A stretch of DNA of 64,000 nt, from positions 4,124,001 to 4,188,000 of the forward strand of contig NZ_CP065546.1 in assembly GCF_015999545.1 (NCBI RefSeq), given 5' to 3'. How positions within the stretch are numbered: position 1 is the stretch's first letter; each line of letters begins with the position of its first letter. The stretch is from Lysinibacillus sp. JNUCC-52 (GTDB lineage: Bacteria > Bacillota > Bacilli > Bacillales_A > Planococcaceae). A program made the translations under genes and the position numbers. This document shows positions 17,746 to 27,673 of this stretch, piece by piece. The notes beneath the pieces were generated by a model. The model was not told the DNA's origin, searched no databases, and saw nothing but the letters and a program-made list of their open reading frames with translations.

Positions 17746-20070
17746 ATGGTAACAATTCAAAAAACAACAAATGTACCATTATTGCCTTTACGTGGACTTT
17801 TAGTATACCCGTCGATGGTGTTACATATTGATGTGGGTAGAAATCGTTCTGTAGCGGCGCTAGAACAAGCGATGTTAGAGGACCAATTGATTTTATTGGT
17901 AACACAAAAAGAAATGCACGATGAACAGCCAGAAGAGCAAGATTTATATCAAGTTGGTACAATGGCTTATGTAAAGCAAATGCTAAAATTACCAAATGGA
18001 ACGCTACGTGTTTTAGTGGAAGGTGTGGCACGTGCAACATGGTCCAACTATCAAGCATTAGACAAATATACAGTTGTTGATATTGATGTTAAAGAGGAAA
18101 AAATCGATAAAGATGTGGAAACACAGGCCTTAATGCGTACATTGTTAACGTATTTTGAAAAATACGCGAAATCCTCCAACAAAATAACAACAGAAACAAT
18201 TAATACAGTTGCAGACATTGAAGAGCCAAGCCGTCTTGCTGATATTATTGCCTCGCATTTACCAATTAAAATTGCGGATAAACAAGAAGTTTTAGAAATG
18301 CTAAATGTGAAGAAACGCTTAGATCATTTAATTATTCGCCTGCACGATGAGCAAGAGGTCCTGGATCTTGAAAAGAAAATTAATTCAAAAGTAAAGCAAT
18401 CAATGGAGCGTACGCAAAAGGAATATTACTTGCGCGAACAAATGAAGGCTATTCAAACAGAGCTTGGAGATCGAGAAGGTAAAACAGGTGAAGTAGCTGA
18501 GTTGCGTAAGCTTATAGATGAAACAGGTATGCCTGAATCTGCAAAAGAAGCTGCGCTAAAAGAACTTGATCGGTATGAAAAACTCCCTAGCGCAAGTGCG
18601 GAAAGTGGAGTTATTCGAAACTATATCGATTGGTTAGTGTCTTTACCTTGGACGAAAGCAACGGAAGACCGAATGAATATTGCTCATGCTGAGGAAATTT
18701 TAAACAGAGATCATGCTGGACTAGAGAAAGTAAAGGAACGTGTGCTTGAATATTTAGCTGTACGTCAGTTGAAAAATTCATTACGTGGACCAATATTATG
18801 TTTAGCTGGCCCTCCTGGGGTAGGTAAAACATCGTTAGCACGTTCAGTAGCAGAAAGCTTAGATCGTAAATTTATTCGTATTTCTTTAGGTGGGGTGCGT
18901 GACGAATCTGAAATTCGAGGACATCGTCGCACATACGTAGGTGCAATGCCAGGACGTATTATTCAAGGAATGAAAAAAGCAGGTACGATTAATCCTGTAT
19001 TTTTACTTGATGAAATCGATAAAATGTCAAATGATTTCCGAGGGGATCCTGCGGCCGCAATGTTAGAAGTGTTGGACCCTGCACAAAACAACACGTTTAG
19101 TGATCACTATATCGAAGAACCGTATGACTTATCAAACGTATTATTTATTGCTACAGCAAATGATTTAAGTACAATTCCTGGACCTTTATTAGATCGAATG
19201 GAAGTGATTTCGATTGCAGGTTATACAGAAATTGAAAAGGCGCAAATTACAAAAAATCATTTGATCCCAAAACAATTAAAAGAACATGGCTTGAAGAAAA
19301 CACAAGTAGTTATTAAAGACGAGGCTGTAATGGACATTATTCGCTATTATACACGTGAAGCAGGTGTCCGAGGTCTAGAGCGTCAAATAGCAACACTTTG
19401 TCGTAAAATTGCTAAAATTATTGTTTCTGGCGAAAAGAAACGTGTAACAGTAAATTCAAAATCAGTTATCGAATATTTAGGGAAGCACCGTTTCCGCTAT
19501 GGACAAGCGGAAGAGGAAAACCAGATAGGTGTAGCAACAGGACTAGCGTATACAACTGTTGGTGGTGACACATTACAAATTGAAGTTTCTTTAACTCCTG
19601 GGAAGGGCAAAATACAGTTAACAGGGAAACTTGGGGATGTTATGAAGGAATCCGCACAAACAGCGTTATCGTATGTCCGTACTAAAATAGAGGATCTCAA
19701 TGTAGACTCCGAATATTTCGAAACACATGATATCCACATCCATGTACCTGAGGGAGCTGTACCAAAAGATGGTCCATCAGCAGGTATTACGATGGCGACA
19801 GCAATTGTTTCGGCTATTTTACATCGTCCGATTCGTCGTGAAGTAGGAATGACTGGTGAAATTACGTTACGTGGTCGTGTACTACCAATCGGTGGTTTGA
19901 AAGAAAAAACTTTAAGCGCACACAGAGCAGGTTTAACAACAATCATTTGTCCAAAAGATAATGAACGTGATATTGAAGATATTCCTGAAAGTGTACGCGA
20001 ACAACTTACATTTAAACTAGTGTCATCTGCTGATGAAGTATTAGCAATCGCACTGGACGGAGGTTTTTAA
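17746..20070 (+). CDS. lonA: ATP-dependent protease La (LonA)
   Basis: 774 aa. The ATG at 17746 has GGAGGTGA about 8 nt upstream; the frame is open 12 codons earlier. Cytosolic AAA+ serine-lysine protease for misfolded and regulatory proteins. The N-terminal LON substrate domain begins [13 protein letters not shown]. Walker A GPPGVGKT (about 354-361) and Walker B FLLDEIDK follow. The protease domain has the catalytic Ser in [13 protein letters not shown] (about 670-680) and the catalytic Lys in GGLKEK. The engB start codon lies 4 nt after the stop, so the two are an operon. Confidence 0.98.
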   Translation: MVTIQKTTNVPLLPLRGLLVYPSMVLHIDVGRNRSVAALEQAMLEDQLILLVTQKEMHDEQPEEQDLYQVGTMAYVKQMLKLPNGTLRVLVEGVARATWSNYQALDKYTVVDIDVKEEKIDKDVETQALMRTLLTYFEKYAKSSNKITTETINTVADIEEPSRLADIIASHLPIKIADKQEVLEMLNVKKRLDHLIIRLHDEQEVLDLEKKINSKVKQSMERTQKEYYLREQMKAIQTELGDREGKTGEVAELRKLIDETGMPESAKEAALKELDRYEKLPSASAESGVIRNYIDWLVSLPWTKATEDRMNIAHAEEILNRDHAGLEKVKERVLEYLAVRQLKNSLRGPILCLAGPPGVGKTSLARSVAESLDRKFIRISLGGVRDESEIRGHRRTYVGAMPGRIIQGMKKAGTINPVFLLDEIDKMSNDFRGDPAAAMLEVLDPAQNNTFSDHYIEEPYDLSNVLFIATANDLSTIPGPLLDRMEVISIAGYTEIEKAQITKNHLIPKQLKEHGLKKTQVVIKDEAVMDIIRYYTREAGVRGLERQIATLCRKIAKIIVSGEKKRVTVNSKSVIEYLGKHRFRYGQAEEENQIGVATGLAYTTVGGDTLQIEVSLTPGKGKIQLTGKLGDVMKESAQTALSYVRTKIEDLNVDSEYFETHDIHIHVPEGAVPKDGPSAGITMATAIVSAILHRPIRREVGMTGEITLRGRVLPIGGLKEKTLSAHRAGLTTIICPKDNERDIEDIPESVREQLTFKLVSSADEVLAIALDGGF

Positions 20071-20074
20071 GGAA

Positions 20075-20656
20075 ATGAAAGTCCATAATGTCGAAATGGT
20101 CATAAGTGCAGTAAGACCGGACCAATACCCAGAAGATGGACTGCCAGAGTTTGCATTAGCAGGTCGCTCAAATGTTGGGAAGTCATCATTTATTAATCGT
20201 ATGATTGGGCGTAAAGCGTTAGCACGTATTTCTTCTAAACCTGGGAAGACTCAAACGCTAAATTTTTACAAAATTGAAGAACAGCTGTTTTTCGTCGATG
20301 TTCCAGGATATGGTTATGCCAAAGTCTCAAAAACAGAGCGTGAAGCATGGGGGAAAATGATTGAACGTTATATTACTGGCCGTGAAGAATTAAAAGCCGT
20401 CGTTCAAATTGTTGATTTACGTCATCCTCCAACAGCTGATGATTGTATGATGTATGACTTTTTAAAACATTACAGTATCCCATGTATTGTCATTGCAACA
20501 AAGGCAGATAAAATTCCAAAAGGTAAATGGGATAAGCACAAAAAAGTTGTCAAGGAAACATTAGATATGGATAAAAATGATCCACTCATTGTGTTCTCTT
20601 CTGAAAAAGGTATCGGTTTTGAAGAAGCTTGGCAAACGATTGAAAATAAAATGTAA
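20075..20656 (+). CDS. engB: Ribosome biogenesis GTP-binding protein EngB/YsxC
   Basis: 193 aa, the standard size. TrmE-Era-type small GTPase needed for late assembly of the 50S subunit. G1 GRSNVGKSS (about 30-38), the switch T in [12 protein letters not shown]3 DVPGYG (about 74-79) and G4 TKAD (about 145-148) are intact. Its ribosome-binding site lies in the end of lonA, and this coupling matches B. subtilis. A terminator follows, after which the conserved order is interrupted by the surface-protein locus before hemA. Confidence 0.97.
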   Translation: MKVHNVEMVISAVRPDQYPEDGLPEFALAGRSNVGKSSFINRMIGRKALARISSKPGKTQTLNFYKIEEQLFFVDVPGYGYAKVSKTEREAWGKMIERYITGREELKAVVQIVDLRHPPTADDCMMYDFLKHYSIPCIVIATKADKIPKGKWDKHKKVVKETLDMDKNDPLIVFSSEKGIGFEEAWQTIENKM

Positions 20657-20660
20657 TCAA

Positions 20661-20702
20661 AAAACATCTATTGCGTGTATGGAGCACAGTAGATGTTTTT
20701 TT
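20661..20702 (+). terminator. Terminator of lonA-engB
   Basis: Perfect 10-bp stem AAAACATCTA / TAGATGTTTT with T7. Confidence 0.9.
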
Positions 20703-20827
20703 ATTGCGTAACATCGAGCTACACATATGTGCGTTCTATATACAAAAAGAAGTAAAAAAGCTTTTCTGCTGCTAGTCTGAAAGTTATGGATAAATATGAG
20801 GAAATTACTTGATGTATGGCAAGTTTA

Positions 20828-20835
20828 GCCGATAA
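20828..20835 (+). promoter_or_regulatory. SigD-like -10 box upstream of the YjfB-like gene
   Basis: GCCGATAA matches seven of eight positions of the SigD -10 consensus GCCGATAT, 23 nt before the ATG. No good TAAA -35 lies 14-16 nt upstream (TTGA is there), so the promoter is tentative. B. subtilis yjfB is reported as part of the motility regulon, which is why this box is of note. Confidence 0.4.
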
Positions 20836-20857
20836 ATGTAATAGGAGGTGGACTAAA

Positions 20858-21031
20858 ATGGATATCGCAGCTTTATCAATCGCAATGCATCAATCAAATC
20901 TTATGCAAAATGTATCTTTAGCTGTTACAAAACAAGCAATGGAAATGCAACAGCAAAATACTGAACAGCTAGTTGAGATGCTAGATGCTCCACATCCAAC
21001 AGCTGGACATACAATTGACATCCAAGTATGA
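20858..21031 (+). CDS. YjfB family small protein
   Basis: 57 aa from ATG 20858 with AGGAGGTGG 7 nt upstream; the longer frame from 20816 has no start signal. The sequence MDIAALSIAMHQSNLMQNVS followed by a helical KQAMEMQQQNTEQL and a short tail is typical of the YjfB (putative motility protein) family. No membrane segment. It has its own terminator and a possible SigD box upstream. The function is not known; a link to motility is inferred from the family name and the box. Confidence 0.85.
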   Translation: MDIAALSIAMHQSNLMQNVSLAVTKQAMEMQQQNTEQLVEMLDAPHPTAGHTIDIQV

Positions 21032-21039
21032 TGATGGCA

Positions 21040-21072
21040 AGGTAGCTTGAAGTTGGAAGCTACCTCTATCTT
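21040..21072 (+). terminator. Terminator of the YjfB-like gene
   Basis: Perfect 9-bp stem AGGTAGCTT / AAGCTACCT; the tail is only moderately T-rich. Confidence 0.65.
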
Positions 21073-21194
21073 TATGTCTAATGGTAGATTCGAAAAAATA
21101 TTAAAACGCGTGAAAATGTAACTTTTTGAATAAGAAAAACTACCAATAATACGATATACTATTTATAAATAACAATTTTTTAAGGAGGCGGGAA

Positions 21195-22850
21195 ATGTTG
21201 AAGAAGATTCCATACATATTGATTGTCCTGTTTGTAATGGCCCTTAGTTTGCCATCCCTACCGACTGTCCATGCCGCACAGTTAGTAACAGGAACCTTTG
21301 TCGATGTAACTTATTCAGAATATACGAATACAAACGGGGAAATAGAAAGGCAGCTTAGCAAAATTACACTAGAAAATGCTGATGGCCGACAAGTAACTTA
21401 TAATATTAACAATAATGCCCGCCTGTACATTAATAACACTGAAACGACAATTGAAGGCTTTAAGATGGGTATGAAAGTAGAAGCTAAAATTAACCTTCGT
21501 AGTGTTATTGAGCTCCGAGGCACTTCCAATAGCACAGAGGAATCAACAACAGTTGTTCAAAGTCCAAGAATAATTGCTGGGGTAATCACAAGTATTGACC
21601 CAAAAGGGTTATTCATAATGGTGAAACCAGATACTGGAAAAGAAACTACATATTATTTGAATAAGGATACTGCTTTTCAAAAGGGTTCTTCATCGGTAGA
21701 TATTAGTGGGATGTATGTAGGTGATCGAGTTAAGCTTCATCTAAAAAATAAAAGTACATCGATTGTCACAAAAGTAGATATTAGTGAGACTGGAACATTA
21801 GTTGAAAATTTATACAAAGGTGAAATTCAAGCAGTTAATATTAATACGAACAAATTAACAGTAAAAAATCAAAATGCCTTTGTGAACTGGCAATTTGGCT
21901 CAGCATCAACGACTGCACTTTCAACGATGAATTTTTCAACAAAAGTGCCGATTTATGTTGGCAATACGAAAATTGAAAAAGGGCAATTGAAAAATTATAT
22001 TGGCAGTGAAGCATATTATGCGACGGTGAAGCAATTTGGTAAAGAAGTTATTGAAAAAATCGTCGTATTGAAAAACAATGAACGCACGTACTACGAGCCG
22101 ATGATTGCAGTCGATACGGATTATCAATTATTAAAATTAAAATCAGCTGGCACTTTGTACTTCCATGATGGGTCAATTTTAATTCGAAACGGCCGCTTTA
22201 TTCAGCCTACAGGATTATTGGCATATGGGACAGCGTTCGTCATTACAGACGGTGCTGCTCGCGACCATTATGCACAAGTAGTGGATGTTACTAGTGATAG
22301 CTTTATGTCACCAAATTTAGCGTCGCATGAATTATATTATGGTCGATTAGCACAAGCAGATGGTTACTTAATTGAAATTGATGATGCAATGAAAATTGAA
22401 TCGAATGTGTTCAAAAAAACTGCAAGCACCGTGCTATCTGTTAGTAATACAACAAAAGCAATGGTAGACGATGGTAATAAAACGTACAGTGTAGTGCCGG
22501 ATATTGAACTGTATTTATCGGAAGGCGATTATGGTTACTTCTATGTAAACAATGGGCATGTGCAGGCTCTTCACATGTTAGATAATGCAAAACCTGTTGC
22601 GCCATTAATGCTAGTCGGTAAACTACAGTCAATAAAATCGACATATCCAGCTACTATTAATGTGAAAAGTGTGAGCCAATGGCAAAATGGCCGTTGGTAT
22701 GAAGCTGGCCAAATGGTGGATATGAATATTGACCAAGCTACACTGATTAAAGCAGGAAAAGTCATTCAACCATCTGATTTGAATCCTTCTGATCGTTTAG
22801 TCGTATTATCTGACCGATTTGTAAAAGCACATTTCATTTTAGTTGATTAA
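21195..22850 (+). CDS. Secreted beta-rich protein of unknown function
   Basis: 551 aa. ATG with AAGGAGGCGG 3-9 nt upstream. Signal peptide of about 27 residues (MLKKIPYILIV, cleavage probably after VHA). The mature protein seems built of several similar beta-strand units of about 80-100 residues. Each has a pattern like 'G-x-I-x-x-I-D-x-(12)-I-x-V ... t-x-y-x-l' (GVITSIDPKGLFIMVKPDTG; GEIQAVNINTNKLTVKNQN; GKLQSIKSTYPATINVKSVS), reminiscent of DUF5666/OB-like folds. No SLH domain or sorting signal is seen. First gene of a three-gene surface locus that also encodes two SLH proteins, so it may be an exported partner of theirs. Confidence 0.75.
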   Translation: MLKKIPYILIVLFVMALSLPSLPTVHAAQLVTGTFVDVTYSEYTNTNGEIERQLSKITLENADGRQVTYNINNNARLYINNTETTIEGFKMGMKVEAKINLRSVIELRGTSNSTEESTTVVQSPRIIAGVITSIDPKGLFIMVKPDTGKETTYYLNKDTAFQKGSSSVDISGMYVGDRVKLHLKNKSTSIVTKVDISETGTLVENLYKGEIQAVNINTNKLTVKNQNAFVNWQFGSASTTALSTMNFSTKVPIYVGNTKIEKGQLKNYIGSEAYYATVKQFGKEVIEKIVVLKNNERTYYEPMIAVDTDYQLLKLKSAGTLYFHDGSILIRNGRFIQPTGLLAYGTAFVITDGAARDHYAQVVDVTSDSFMSPNLASHELYYGRLAQADGYLIEIDDAMKIESNVFKKTASTVLSVSNTTKAMVDDGNKTYSVVPDIELYLSEGDYGYFYVNNGHVQALHMLDNAKPVAPLMLVGKLQSIKSTYPATINVKSVSQWQNGRWYEAGQMVDMNIDQATLIKAGKVIQPSDLNPSDRLVVLSDRFVKAHFILVD

Positions 22851-22857
22851 TAAGATA

Positions 22858-22887
22858 GAAGCTATCTCTACAATATGAGATAGCTTC
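22858..22887 (+). terminator. Hairpin between the surface genes
   Basis: Perfect 11-bp stem GAAGCTATCTC / GAGATAGCTTC. There is no T-run, so it may be a weak terminator or a processing/stability element. Confidence 0.45.
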
Positions 22888-22930
22888 ATCTGTGCATACG
22901 CATGGGAAGAAAGAGAGGGGAAAAGAACAG

Positions 22931-24379
22931 ATGCGCAACCATTTATATAAAGCACTGTTAGCTATTGTAATGGTGTTCGTTTTGGGAACGAGTATTTTAG
23001 GGAATGCCTCCGCTGCATCAGTGGAAACAACGGGTGCTGTAAAAAATGAATATACATATGAAGAAGCAGTGTTCATTACTGGTACACCGATTATTTTTAA
23101 AGGTACAAGTAAAGATATTAAAATTACACAAAAAGAAACAAAAGGTAAATTAACAGAAACATATAATTTAAAATTAACTGCTAGCAATGGGGCAACATTA
23201 ACAAGAAATATTGCCTATGAATCAGATGTTGTTAATTATGCGACGATCGGCCAAAAAACATCTAATGGGGTTGTTAAAAAATACTCTGAAAAGATTGTTG
23301 ATGGAAAACTTACGTATACATTAGCAGACTACCAATTTTCACAAGGCACTGTAACAGATAACCGTGCAGCTTCTGATTATTTCTCAGGGAATGTTATTTC
23401 AAGAAAAACATATACGTACCAAACTGGTTCTGGAAAGAATGCAAAAACTAATACAGTCACAATAGATGTTGATAGTCGTCATGCAGGCTACGAAAATTTC
23501 TGGGGTGCGACTGAAACGCAAATTACAGAATCGATTTATACGTACAGCGATGGGACAACTAGTCATGTAAAAAATCGTTTATCAACAAGTAAATCGCGTG
23601 TCCTTAACTATGAAGAAAACCCAGGTAGTTTAGCTAGCTTTGATGGTGGATATGCAGTCGTAAGTGAAAAAGATGTCATTTCAGAATATACGTATGACTT
23701 AGCTTCTGGCAAAAAAGGCAAAGTTGATTTGGATACAGAATATACGCCAACAATCGAGCGCCTTATAATTCCGAAGTTCCGAGATTTATCTAATCATTAT
23801 GCGAAGAGTGCTATCGAAAAACTATATTCTTTAGGAATCTATTCAGATACAAGTAATTTCTTTTCGCCTAACACACCAATGAAGCGAATTGACTTTACCA
23901 TAGCAATTGGTAAAGCAGTAGACCTTCGTGTAATGGAAGAAAAGAATACGAAAAAACCATCTACAAGTGTCTTTAAGGATGTTAAACGTACTGTAAAAGA
24001 TTATCCATATATTGAATCAGCAGTAAATAAAGGCATTATTAAAGGTGTGACGCCAGAGTATTTCAAACCGGATAATGCGATTACACGTGCGCAAGCAGCT
24101 GCCATATTTGTACGTGCATTAGGGCTTGAAAATAAAGCGCCAGAGCCTGGGTATGTTACGGAATTTAAAGATGATGCACAAATTCCAGACTATTCAAGAG
24201 ACGGTATCTATATCGTCAATGAACTTGGTCTAATGACAGGTGACCCTGTAACTGGTCGTTTTAATCCAAACCAACCATTGACGCGTGCACAAGCATCTGT
24301 TGTACTTGAACGCTTCTTAAACTATTTAGAAAATGATTTAAAACAAAACTATCGAGACGATATTTTATTCTTTAACTAA
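22931..24379 (+). CDS. S-layer homology (SLH) domain surface protein
   Basis: 482 aa from the ATG at 22931 (AGAGGGG upstream; the frame continues 13 codons upstream without a site). Signal peptide of about 30 residues ending near GNASAA. An N-terminal region of about 260 residues is beta-rich and not recognised. Three SLH domains follow at the C-terminus, near residues 278-330 (FRDLSNHYAKSAIEKLYSLG), 340-395 (DYPYIESAVNKGIIKG...ITRAQAAAIFVRALGL) and 405-465 (DYSRDGIYIVNELGLMTG...LTRAQASVVLERFL). SLH domains bind pyruvylated secondary cell-wall polymer, so the protein should sit on the wall. It is followed 17 nt later by the VWA protein gene. Confidence 0.93.
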   Translation: MRNHLYKALLAIVMVFVLGTSILGNASAASVETTGAVKNEYTYEEAVFITGTPIIFKGTSKDIKITQKETKGKLTETYNLKLTASNGATLTRNIAYESDVVNYATIGQKTSNGVVKKYSEKIVDGKLTYTLADYQFSQGTVTDNRAASDYFSGNVISRKTYTYQTGSGKNAKTNTVTIDVDSRHAGYENFWGATETQITESIYTYSDGTTSHVKNRLSTSKSRVLNYEENPGSLASFDGGYAVVSEKDVISEYTYDLASGKKGKVDLDTEYTPTIERLIIPKFRDLSNHYAKSAIEKLYSLGIYSDTSNFFSPNTPMKRIDFTIAIGKAVDLRVMEEKNTKKPSTSVFKDVKRTVKDYPYIESAVNKGIIKGVTPEYFKPDNAITRAQAAAIFVRALGLENKAPEPGYVTEFKDDAQIPDYSRDGIYIVNELGLMTGDPVTGRFNPNQPLTRAQASVVLERFLNYLENDLKQNYRDDILFFN

Positions 24380-24396
24380 AGGAAGGACTGAAATGA

Positions 24397-27324
24397 ATGA
24401 AGTATGCGAAAAAGGCATTGCTATTACTGGCCTGTTTTGTACTAGCCTTTATGACTTTAACACCATCAGTCACATTGGCAGCTACAACGATTCAAGATGT
24501 ACCAACATCTAATAGTAAATACAAAGCTATTTCATGGGCTGTTGCTAATGATTTACTATCGTTAAACAGTGCAAATAACTTTTTACCAAACGAACAAGTA
24601 ACTGAGCGTGAGCTAGTAACGATGTTTGCAAAGCTTGATAAAAACTATGCACTATCTTATAACGAAAATGTTGCCTATAATTTTTATAGTGATTTTTATT
24701 TACCGTTTGACGGAACGCATGTAATGGGGAATCGCTCAAAAGCTATCACTCGTGGTCATTTTGCTCGCATCTATGCTGCATTTCAAGGCTTAGATTTGGA
24801 TGAGCCACAAGCGGTGCAATATTTATATACAAATGATATTTCAACAGGTAGTACAGGTAAAAAAACATTTGCTGATTTTAACCCCTCTACGAAACTATCA
24901 CGTGGTGATGCAGCTGTGTTTTTATATCGCATTGTAGAAAATAATTCCTTTGCGGTACAAGGATTAAAACGATCTGCAGCAGGCCGTGATAATGATAAAA
25001 TTACTTTGCCAGCAGGTTTTATGGGTTCTAATAGTGGTGAGTTTGAAGAGCCAAACGATAATGAAAATGATTTTACTGGTCCTGACTATGTTAACAATGC
25101 ATTACAGAGTATTGAAGTTGAAAAACCAGATTTAATTGCAAATGGTGAGGATATGACGCCAATTACTGTATCCTTAAAGGCATGTAATGGAGATCCAATT
25201 GCTGATGATAAGTCCTACACATTCCGTGTGACTTCTTCTAACGGAGCGGATATTGTAAATGCAGCTGGGGAAGCTGTTCGGAATGTACAGTCGGACGGTT
25301 CAACAGTAACAGCATTTGTGAAAGCGAAAAAGCTAACGAAATCTGTACGTGATACGATTACTTTTGAGCTTATTAACAATACAGATCCTAGCATGAAATG
25401 TCTTGTTGGAGAAAAAATAAATGCACACGTTCGCTACTTACCACAGCCAGAATTGCGCATTGATTTTAAAGTGTATGACCCAACGAATACAGATGATAAT
25501 GGAAGTGTCACACCACCATATGTACAATACGAAAAGCCACCAGAGTTTTTCACAGAAAATTTAATTGATGTATATGGTCCTGTACCGTTAAAACCAGATG
25601 CAGATGAAAAGAAATTTAGCATTGGGCAACAAACAAATGTTACAAATGCTCTTGGTCAAGTAGAAAATATATACTTACAATATGGTGGCTCAGATCCGAA
25701 GTATCCAGCTCTCGGATATGAAAATGCGATATTACAATTTGAAAACTACAATATTTCAGTGTATTTATTTGAGAAAATATTGAATGACCGTATAAATGAC
25801 TCAGTAACGACGCCAGCTAAGACTGAGATTATGTACATGATCTCAGAGGATGGTCGTCCGATTTATCGCATCCAAGGAATCGATGATAATATTGCGTCTC
25901 AAGTTGAAAACATTAATCCTGTCGGTGCCATTATTCAATTAATGAGTCCAAAATATATGCCAGAAGAAAAGAATTTAACATTAGAGCATTATGATAGTGT
26001 TATGAAGATTTATGCGATTTTAACAAGTCTAAGTAATTATGAGCGTACAGTATTATTAAAATACCAAGGTGGTAAATTACTAGGCCAAGTAGAAGCATAT
26101 AAAAAACGTGTAGAGGCGCTAAAAGAAAGTGCGGACGCTGCTGCAAGACCAAATGGAAAGGACAGATATACGCAAGTAATGGTGACACTAGTAAGTCCAG
26201 GTGGTGAAGTTATTACAGACTACCAAGGAACAGTAAAAATCAAATTTGATGGTGTTGAGAAAACAGCTTCTTTTGTCACGAATACTTCGGATTATTTAAA
26301 TAATACAGGTGGTCCTGGAACTGCAGTCGCTTATTTTGACTCAATTATTTATGGGAAATCTAAAATAGAAGCGACACTTGTAAACAAAATCGATCCACGT
26401 TATGCCACAATATTGAAGTCTATTACGGATAAAACGATTACGAAAGAAATTTTTACAAATCCTTACTTTAGTAAAAATGCTTGTTCATTAGCAACTGAGG
26501 TTGCATATGTAGTCGATTACTCATCTTCTATGAAACGTATTGATCAGACGAATTATCGTGGTAAAAAAATGATGGAACTGATAAATCAAATACAAGCTAA
26601 AAATAATATTGTCATTGAAACAAATACAAGTGCAAATTTATTAGGTGAGGGTAGCACCGAAAATGTCTTAAAGAAAGATTTATATCGTACGTCTACTGAT
26701 AAAGGTGCTACAGATATCTTTACAGGTATAGAGTTGGCGCTTTCTAAATTCTCGAACGATACAAAAACTTCTAAATCCATTGTTGTTGTGTCAGATGGTA
26801 AAACAAGTAAAACGAAAATGACAAAAGTAATCAATGATGCGAAAAAGAAAGGCATTAAAATTTACACTGTAAGTATGGGCAAGAAAAATCAAATTAATGA
26901 AGCAATACTTACTCAAATAGCTGAGGAAACAGGTGGTATTTACTATCATGCTATTGATAATTATCAATTCCATCAAGTTGCTCAAAAAATAATTGATTCG
27001 ATTTTATGTAAAACTTCGCCTTCAAGCTGTATTAATCCTGAAGACTTATTTGAAGAAGCGCAGGTAACATTACGAAAAGGTTATATTACAATGAATGCAA
27101 GAATTGATGGGAATTGTTCAAATGTTGCCAAAGTCGTTGTGCGTTATTCTTCTGTCAGCGGAGATGTTCAATTTGAACTTACAAAACGCAGTGATAGTGT
27201 GTTTATGTTGACTAAAAATGTGCAAACTATGTATGACTTTAAAGTGAATGGTGACATCGAATTTTTAGCATATGATAAAGATGGTAATGCGATTTCGCAG
27301 CAAACTGTGAAAATTTCAAACTAA
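24397..27324 (+). CDS. Large SLH and von Willebrand factor A domain surface protein
   Basis: 975 aa; ATG 24397 with GGAAGG upstream (an out-of-frame ATG lies 4 nt earlier). Signal peptide of about 30 residues. SLH-like repeats occupy about 31-185 (DVPTSNSKYKAISWAVAND; ITRGHFARIYAAFQGL; LSRGDAAVFLYRIVE). An invasin-like beta domain follows at about 230-345 (LQSIEVEKPDLIANGEDMTP). Long unassigned sequence comes next, then a VWA domain at about 700-870 with MIDAS DYSSS, a downstream Thr in GATDIF and the Asp in VVVSDGK. A beta domain closes the protein. A wall-anchored metal-dependent adhesin is the likely role (inference). In one transcription unit with the SLH gene before it. Confidence 0.9.
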   Translation: MKYAKKALLLLACFVLAFMTLTPSVTLAATTIQDVPTSNSKYKAISWAVANDLLSLNSANNFLPNEQVTERELVTMFAKLDKNYALSYNENVAYNFYSDFYLPFDGTHVMGNRSKAITRGHFARIYAAFQGLDLDEPQAVQYLYTNDISTGSTGKKTFADFNPSTKLSRGDAAVFLYRIVENNSFAVQGLKRSAAGRDNDKITLPAGFMGSNSGEFEEPNDNENDFTGPDYVNNALQSIEVEKPDLIANGEDMTPITVSLKACNGDPIADDKSYTFRVTSSNGADIVNAAGEAVRNVQSDGSTVTAFVKAKKLTKSVRDTITFELINNTDPSMKCLVGEKINAHVRYLPQPELRIDFKVYDPTNTDDNGSVTPPYVQYEKPPEFFTENLIDVYGPVPLKPDADEKKFSIGQQTNVTNALGQVENIYLQYGGSDPKYPALGYENAILQFENYNISVYLFEKILNDRINDSVTTPAKTEIMYMISEDGRPIYRIQGIDDNIASQVENINPVGAIIQLMSPKYMPEEKNLTLEHYDSVMKIYAILTSLSNYERTVLLKYQGGKLLGQVEAYKKRVEALKESADAAARPNGKDRYTQVMVTLVSPGGEVITDYQGTVKIKFDGVEKTASFVTNTSDYLNNTGGPGTAVAYFDSIIYGKSKIEATLVNKIDPRYATILKSITDKTITKEIFTNPYFSKNACSLATEVAYVVDYSSSMKRIDQTNYRGKKMMELINQIQAKNNIVIETNTSANLLGEGSTENVLKKDLYRTSTDKGATDIFTGIELALSKFSNDTKTSKSIVVVSDGKTSKTKMTKVINDAKKKGIKIYTVSMGKKNQINEAILTQIAEETGGIYYHAIDNYQFHQVAQKIIDSILCKTSPSSCINPEDLFEEAQVTLRKGYITMNARIDGNCSNVAKVVVRYSSVSGDVQFELTKRSDSVFMLTKNVQTMYDFKVNGDIEFLAYDKDGNAISQQTVKISN

Positions 27325-27350
27325 TATTGCTCTTCTATAGAGCTATCTTA

Positions 27351-27395
27351 GACTGTAGATGCACTCAATATTATTGAGTCATCTGCAGTCTCTTT
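27351..27395 (+). terminator. Terminator of the surface-protein locus
   Basis: Long stem GACTGTAGATG-c-ACTCAAT / ATTGAGT-CATCTGCAGTC ending in TCTTT. Confidence 0.85.
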
Positions 27396-27528
27396 AAATT
27401 GTGTTTTACAGGAGAGCTCAAATAGTTGTTTCTATAAAAACCTCCAAAATAGTATGCGTCTTTCTTATTTTCGACACAAGATGCTATTGCATCCTATTGA
27501 GTCCAGTTTTTAAATTTGATACATGCAG

Positions 27529-27534
27529 TATAAT
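27529..27534 (+). promoter_or_regulatory. Candidate -10 box of hemA
   Basis: TATAAT with no strong -35 at the right distance. A second TATAAT is at 27633-27638. The PerR-like box at 27549-27563 would lie just past the start point of this one. Confidence 0.35.
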
Positions 27535-27548
27535 TTGTTAAACTTAGT

Positions 27549-27563
27549 TTATAATAATTCTAA
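27549..27563. promoter_or_regulatory. PerR-box-like operator upstream of hemA
   Basis: TTATAATAATTCTAA matches the PerR box TTATAATNATTATAA at 13 of 14 defined positions. PerR is a peroxide-sensing Fur-family repressor known to control hemA in B. subtilis. The site is about 110 nt upstream of the hemA start. Confidence 0.7.
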
Positions 27564-27673
27564 TGTAAGAAATGAATTATAGTTCTTCATGACATGTTCA
27601 CAAATTATAGATGAACTATTGTCGAACTATGCTATAATGAAATTTGTGAATTAGAACGTGTGAGGTGTTATTC

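Noticed and set aside
19497..19946. 150-codon antisense ORF in lonA
   Set aside because: Shadow of the lonA coding frame; no ribosome-binding site and no recognisable product.
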